Shown here one piece after another: positions 33,844 through 36,951 of a stretch of DNA of 36,951 nucleotides. A program made the position numbers and the translations under genes. Source of the DNA: Pseudobdellovibrio sp. (lineage in GTDB: Bacteria; Bdellovibrionota; Bdellovibrionia; Bdellovibrionales; Bdellovibrionaceae). The notes beneath the pieces were generated by a model. That model did not search any database, was not told where the DNA came from, and saw only the letters and a list, made by a program, of their open reading frames with translations. The DNA lies in the NCBI GenBank assembly GCA_023701385.1, contig JAMPXC010000031.1, positions 1 through 36,951 on the forward strand, in the 5' to 3' direction. Numbering within the stretch: the first letter of the stretch is position 1; each line of letters starts with the position of its first letter.

Positions 33844-34629
33844 ATGCAGTCTTTAGTTAACAAAATTTTTACCATCCTGTTTCTTGTTTTCGCCACAGCA
33901 TTTGCGCAAGCGGCGCCTTGGGGCACAGTGCATGGTTACAAATTCAACGATCTTAACGGTAACGGTATCGATAACGGCGAGCCCCGCTTAGGTGGAATCA
34001 CTATTTCTATTCAGGGTAATGGCGTTCAAATGTCTGACATTACAGATGCAATGGGCCGTTATGATTTCGCCAACCTTCCTTTTCAGGAATATATCGTCTG
34101 CGAAGTTCTTGGTATTAATTCACCTTGGACACCGACTACACCTCAATGTGTAGAAATTGAATTAACGCCAAAAGATTCAAGCGACATGGTTATCTTCGGC
34201 AACAAACGTAAACCTGAAGAAGATAAAGGTTGTACGCGTACACAAGGTTTCTGGGGCAGCAGCCCGCAGGGCCAGGCTTTAGTGAAAGCTTTCTTTCCTC
34301 CACCATCAACTTTAGCTTTGGGCGGGCACGGCTACACAGCCGTGCAATTAGACAGTATTCTTGATGCACCCGTTGGCGGAAATGCCATCATCAATCTAGC
34401 GCATCAGTTAATTGCGGCTAAATTAAATCTTCTAAATGGTGCGAGCAGTGCGCCGATTCTAGCAACAATTAACAGCGCAGATGCTGCCATTGGAGCGTTG
34501 ATTATTCCACCGATTGCAGGTGGAGCTGTGGTTTCTCCCGCATCGCCGTTAGGGATGACAATGACTAGCTTAGCTTCTGATTTAGATAAATATAATAAAG
34601 GTGAAGCCGGAGTGCCTCACTGTAATTAG
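33844..34629 (+). CDS. Secreted SdrD-B-like domain protein, copy 1
   Basis: 261 residues with a signal peptide (MQSLVNKIFTILFLVFATAF, cleavage near AQA-A). The first half is an SdrD-B-like Ig-type fold (WGTVHGYKFNDLNGNGIDNG to DAMGRYDFANLPFQEYIVCE) with a Ca-loop-like DLNGNGIDNGE. The second half opens with CTRTQGFWGSSPQGQALVKA and continues as Ala/Leu-rich helices; Cys-TxTQG(F/Y)W motifs recur in secreted bacterial proteins. No anchor signal is seen at the C terminus (VPHCN). AAAGGAA precedes the ATG. The gene has its own sigma-54 promoter. It may be a surface or extracellular protein, function unknown. Confidence 0.85.
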   Translation: MQSLVNKIFTILFLVFATAFAQAAPWGTVHGYKFNDLNGNGIDNGEPRLGGITISIQGNGVQMSDITDAMGRYDFANLPFQEYIVCEVLGINSPWTPTTPQCVEIELTPKDSSDMVIFGNKRKPEEDKGCTRTQGFWGSSPQGQALVKAFFPPPSTLALGGHGYTAVQLDSILDAPVGGNAIINLAHQLIAAKLNLLNGASSAPILATINSADAAIGALIIPPIAGGAVVSPASPLGMTMTSLASDLDKYNKGEAGVPHCN

Positions 34630-34651
34630 TTTTCAGAAAATAGATTTTTCA

Positions 34652-34690
34652 AGATGGGGAATTAACGAGACTTAATTCCCCATCTTTATA
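34652..34690 (+). terminator. Perfect 14-bp hairpin terminator after SdrD-B-like copy 1
   Basis: AGATGGGGAATTAA (34652-34665) and TTAATTCCCCATCT (34672-34685) are exact complements with a 6-base loop, followed by TTATATT. It is the strongest terminator-type hairpin in the window and resembles the one at the alaS stop. Confidence 0.8.
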
Positions 34691-34719
34691 TTCAAATTGT
34701 TATGGGGTGACCATTACCC

Positions 34720-34737
34720 TTGGCACAACGCTGGCAT
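34720..34737 (+). promoter_or_regulatory. Sigma-54 promoter of the second SdrD-B-like gene
   Basis: TTGGCACAACGCTGGCAT has a consensus TGGCAC -24 element and GC exactly 10 bases after GG. The predicted start site is near 34747, about 40 nt before the ATG at 34786. Together with 33775-33792 it shows a shared regulon for the two copies. Confidence 0.75.
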
Positions 34738-34785
34738 TGACGACTGGTTCCGAGCTATTTGCCCAAGGAAAGGAACAAATATCCC

Positions 34786-35577
34786 ATGCAATCATCAACT
34801 TTTAAAATCATATCGGTTCTCTTATTAACATTAATGTCAGTTCAATCGCACGCAGCCACGACTGGATCAGTTCAAGGCTACGTCTTTCATGACGTGAACA
34901 GCAACGGCACAGATGACAGTGAAGGCCGCTTACCGGGATTTACGGTGGTTTTAAAAAATTTAGAAGGCACAGCCGTGCGCATGGCCGATTTGACCAGTAA
35001 CGACGGTTTATTTTCATTTTCAGATCTACCCTTTCAAAAATATTTGGTGTGTGAAGTATTTCCTGCAGATTCAAAATGGGTAACGACAACCGCACAATGC
35101 CAAGAAATTGAAGTTTCAGAAATGAACGCTGCCGTCATGATGTCAATCGGTAACAGACCCCGCTTAGATACGGATCTGGGCTGTACCCGTTCAATCGCAG
35201 AATGGACAGGCACACCACAAGGTCAGTTACTGTTTAAATTTTTAGTGCAAGACCCAACGACCATCACGCTGGGCACAAACAAATACAATTCTCCGCAATT
35301 AATCTCACTTTTAACAATGCCCATCAACGGCAATGCTTTATTAACTTTGGGTCAGCAACTGATCATCACCAAAACAAACATTATGGCCACAGCAAGCGGC
35401 ACAGCCATCACAGCCACCGTTAGTAATGCTGATACCGCTTTAGCTGGGTTATCGATGCCCCTGGGAAATAATAATTTTATCGATTCAACAACAGTTGAAG
35501 GAAAAAAAATGCTTAAGCTCGCCAACGAACTCAATCGATTCAACGACGGAAAAGCCGGCGTTCCGATCTGTCAGTAA
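34786..35577 (+). CDS. Secreted SdrD-B-like domain protein, copy 2
   Basis: 263 residues, paralogue of the preceding gene. I start at 34786 (MQSSTFKIISVLLLTLMSVQ); the AAGGAAAGGAAC leader resembles copy 1, and an upstream in-frame start would swallow that site. After the signal peptide, TGSVQGYVFHDVNSNGTDDS through FSFSDLPFQKYLVCEVF is the SdrD-B-like fold. The C-terminal half has CTRSIAEWTGTPQGQLLFKF where copy 1 has the intact TQGFW, so the motif has decayed here. The helical tail and the VPICQ ending parallel VPHCN of copy 1. The convergent lipoprotein gene ends 4 bp beyond its stop. Confidence 0.85.
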   Translation: MQSSTFKIISVLLLTLMSVQSHAATTGSVQGYVFHDVNSNGTDDSEGRLPGFTVVLKNLEGTAVRMADLTSNDGLFSFSDLPFQKYLVCEVFPADSKWVTTTAQCQEIEVSEMNAAVMMSIGNRPRLDTDLGCTRSIAEWTGTPQGQLLFKFLVQDPTTITLGTNKYNSPQLISLLTMPINGNALLTLGQQLIITKTNIMATASGTAITATVSNADTALAGLSMPLGNNNFIDSTTVEGKKMLKLANELNRFNDGKAGVPICQ

Positions 35578-35581
35578 TTTT

Positions 35582-36145
35582 TTATTGGCCGCAAGTTAAT
35601 TGCGGTAACTGGCTACGAACAGAATCAATCCAGCTGCGCAAAACGCTGGATTGATCTTCACAAAGATCAATCTTATTAGATCCACAGGCATCAGAAGCCG
35701 AACCCAATTGAATCACATCACTCGAAGTCACCACTTCAGCATACGGCTCTTGAATCACTTGCGCACAGGCTTCAGTTGCTGAAGGACCACCACGGCACAC
35801 TGACGAACGAGAAAGAATCGAACGCACATCAGTTAATAATTCTTGAGATAAACAGTAGGTCTTTAAATCACCGCTCGCTTCATCATGCTCGGCTAATACT
35901 CCTGATTCAGGGTCTAAAACATAATTCAATTTCGTCTTCACATAAAATTTATGTGAGCCTTTTTGCATTTCTGAGTTTTGTTCAGTGAAAAATTTTAATT
36001 GCTGCACTTGCAGGTCAGCTAAACTTTGCCCTTCAACTTTGTTATCAAGTTGTTGTGAAGCATCGTCGGCGAAATTACTGCGTGAACAGTTTTGGTAAGA
36101 GAACAATAAAATTAGAACTAAAAAAACGATGTATTTTGTTTTCAT
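35582..36145 (-). CDS. Putative lipoprotein, unknown function
   Basis: 187 residues. I start at 36145 (MKTKYIVFLVLILLFSYQNC) where a GGGG ribosome site lies about 9 nt upstream; the upstream in-frame start at 36163 is less supported. The signal segment ends in YQNC-SRS, a non-standard lipobox seen in many lipoproteins of Bdellovibrio-type bacteria. The mature part is charged with later Cys (YCLSQE, SSVCRGG, EACAQ, DACGSN, DLCEDQ, LTCGQ), suggesting disulfides. No family is recognised. It is convergent with the SdrD-B-like copy 2 gene. Confidence 0.75.
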   Translation of the reverse strand: MKTKYIVFLVLILLFSYQNCSRSNFADDASQQLDNKVEGQSLADLQVQQLKFFTEQNSEMQKGSHKFYVKTKLNYVLDPESGVLAEHDEASGDLKTYCLSQELLTDVRSILSRSSVCRGGPSATEACAQVIQEPYAEVVTSSDVIQLGSASDACGSNKIDLCEDQSSVLRSWIDSVRSQLPQLTCGQ

Positions 36146-36234
36146 TTTAAAGCCCCTTTTCACCCAGTCTCCTTATCGGCATAAGTAAGACGTATCTAAA
36201 TGGGAAAAAGGTACTTTTTTCAGAGCGATAACAC

Positions 36235-36433
36235 AAAAATAGCAGGAAGCTATTTTTGCGGCGTGAGCCGAAGGCTGCAGCCCCCGAAGCCGCCAGGCGT
36301 AGGGGTTTTGGGCAGGAGCCCAAAACAAAATAACTCCCTCAAAGTGTTGGTTTTAAAACCGTTTCTTGAGGGAGTTATAAAATGTGATAGAGAATTTTTG
36401 CTTTTGAGAGTCCGGACCGAAGTCCGGGTCTCT
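36235..36433. other. Hairpin-rich gene-free locus, possible structured RNA or repeat element
   Basis: Five hairpins occur in 200 bp: (1) AAAAATAGC/GCTATTTTT with AGGAA loop, 36235-36257; (2) GCGGC/GCCGC at 36258-36293 enclosing GGCTGCAGCC; (3) GTTTTGGGC/GCCCAAAAC with AGGA loop, 36305-36326; (4) ATAACTCCCTCAA/TTGAGGGAGTTAT, 36330-36378, enclosing GGTTTTAAAACC; (5) CCGGAC/GTCCGG with CGAA loop, 36412-36427, which on the minus strand is a UUCG tetraloop. The GC-rich middle contrasts with the AT-rich surroundings. A plus-strand reading frame here has no family resemblance. The stretch 36146-36461 otherwise holds no gene. Confidence 0.6.
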
Positions 36434-36461
36434 ATTGTTACGGCTTTATGCCTACTTCGGA

Positions 36462-36782
36462 TTAACCGCCGTGAGAAGCTTCTGTGCCTGTGGTTGCAGA
36501 GGCATAGAATTTCTTTTTAAGGTCTACTTCAACCTGAGCTACTGTCGCTTTTAATAAAACTTCAAACATCTCTTCTGGGTTGATTTTGTAAAGCTGAGAT
36601 AAGCTTCTTAGGGTATTTAACGGAGGATGTGAAATACCTCTTTCCCAGTTCGAAATAAATTGAGAAGTTGAGTAGCCTAATTTTTCAGCAACGTCCTTTT
36701 GCGATAAGCCGGATTGTACGCGTTTTTCTTTTAAGAACTTTGCAAGGATCTCTATCTGATTTGTTCTTTCTGTTGTTAGCAT
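36462..36782 (-). CDS. XRE-family transcriptional regulator
   Basis: 106 residues; I start at 36782 (MLTTERTNQIEILAKFLKEK) because AAGGAG lies about 8 nt upstream. A helix-turn-helix occupies about 18-72: RVQSGLSQKDVAEKLGYSTS, QFISNWERGISHPPLNTLRS. A short helical tail ends in a Ser/Gly-rich stretch (ASATTGTEASHGG). Such regulators often control their own gene; a 10-bp inverted repeat flanks its promoter region. Upstream sequence continues to the window edge with no other gene. Confidence 0.9.
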   Translation of the reverse strand: MLTTERTNQIEILAKFLKEKRVQSGLSQKDVAEKLGYSTSQFISNWERGISHPPLNTLRSLSQLYKINPEEMFEVLLKATVAQVEVDLKKKFYASATTGTEASHGG

Positions 36783-36792
36783 TGCGCTCTCC

Positions 36793-36860
36793 TTCAAGTA
36801 ACTTTTCCTAAATAAAATCTAACCTACAGGAAAATTCCGTGGCTTGACCTGTTACTTGAA
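36793..36860. promoter_or_regulatory. 10-bp inverted repeat flanking the XRE gene promoter region
   Basis: TTCAAGTAAC (36793-36802) and GTTACTTGAA (36851-36860) are exact complements separated by 48 bp. The first overlaps the ribosome site of the XRE gene. Two regulator-binding sites or DNA looping would explain them. The 36861-36951 stretch holds only an unassigned TTGACA-type element on the minus strand (36900-36905). Confidence 0.45.
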
Positions 36861-36951
36861 TACAGTTTAGCAACAAGGGTTCATTTAATAAAGCATTATT
36901 GTCAAAAACCTGTTAAGTTTTCTACACAGAGTTTTGTTGAAATCTCGGCTC

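Noticed and set aside
35589-35605. CCGCAA-GTTAA-TTGCGG as a terminator between convergent genes
   Set aside because: It lies inside the last lipoprotein codons and lacks a U-run after the stem in either direction.
36200-36520. Plus-strand 106-codon frame over the hairpin-rich locus
   Set aside because: It crosses several perfect hairpins and the end of the XRE gene and has no recognisable protein features.
1-36951. rRNA or tRNA genes
   Set aside because: No rRNA or cloverleaf sequence was recognised on either strand.

Overview
The window comes from an AT-rich Gram-negative bacterium. Genes for the flagellar P and L rings, an MltD-type transglycosylase, a recA-cinA-pgpA cluster, recX-alaS and many lipoproteins and secreted Cys-rich proteins suggest a Bdellovibrio-like member of the Bdellovibrionota. 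That assignment is inferred from gene content and protein style; no rRNA is present to confirm it.

Layout. (1) 1-5270, minus strand: flagellar rod/ring operon flgF-flgG-flgA-flgH-flgI-flgJ-like-flgM, with a clear sigma-54 (-24/-12) promoter at 5331-5347. (2) 5543-7718, plus: a lytic transglycosylase divergent from the flagellar operon, then aspartokinase. (3) 7708-16810, minus: four large, secreted, Cys- and Gly-rich paralogues in tandem plus a small lipoprotein. Two of the units share a 36-bp palindrome-containing promoter block. I recognise no known family for them. (4) 16876-21158, minus: an OvoA-type sulfoxide synthase fused to a PLP-dependent group II decarboxylase, overlapping a class V PLP enzyme that resembles an EgtE-type C-S lyase. 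This looks like a pathway to a thiol-imidazole compound that departs from ovothiol. (5) 21284-22403, plus: a perfect OxyR-type motif, a glutathione peroxidase and a small secreted protein. (6) 22465-24136, plus: a HipBA toxin-antitoxin module preceded by four copies of its probable operator. (7) 24140-27650, minus: terminator, recA, cinA (PncC domain only), pgpA and a SprT-like/DUF2786 protein. (8) 27791-30362: a TRL-like lipoprotein (+), an SPFH/band 7 protein (-) and an exported DUF2252 protein (-). (9) 30449-33713, plus: recX overlapping alaS. (10) 33775-35577, plus: tandemly duplicated secreted SdrD-B-like proteins, each with its own sigma-54 promoter and each preceded by a related hairpin. 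(11) 35582-36951: a lipoprotein (-), a gene-free stretch packed with perfect hairpins, and an XRE-family regulator (-).

How parts may work together: sigma-54 promoters tie the flagellar rod operon to the two SdrD-B-like secreted proteins. The OvoA fusion and the peroxidase are divergent around an OxyR-type site, which suggests a shared role in redox defence. The lytic transglycosylase beside flg genes may supply the wall-opening activity that this FlgJ-like protein lacks.

Most worth a second look: the OvoA-decarboxylase/lyase operon, the four-paralogue Cys/Gly-rich array with its palindromic promoters, the sigma-54-linked SdrD-B duplication, and the hairpin-rich locus near 36.3 kb.
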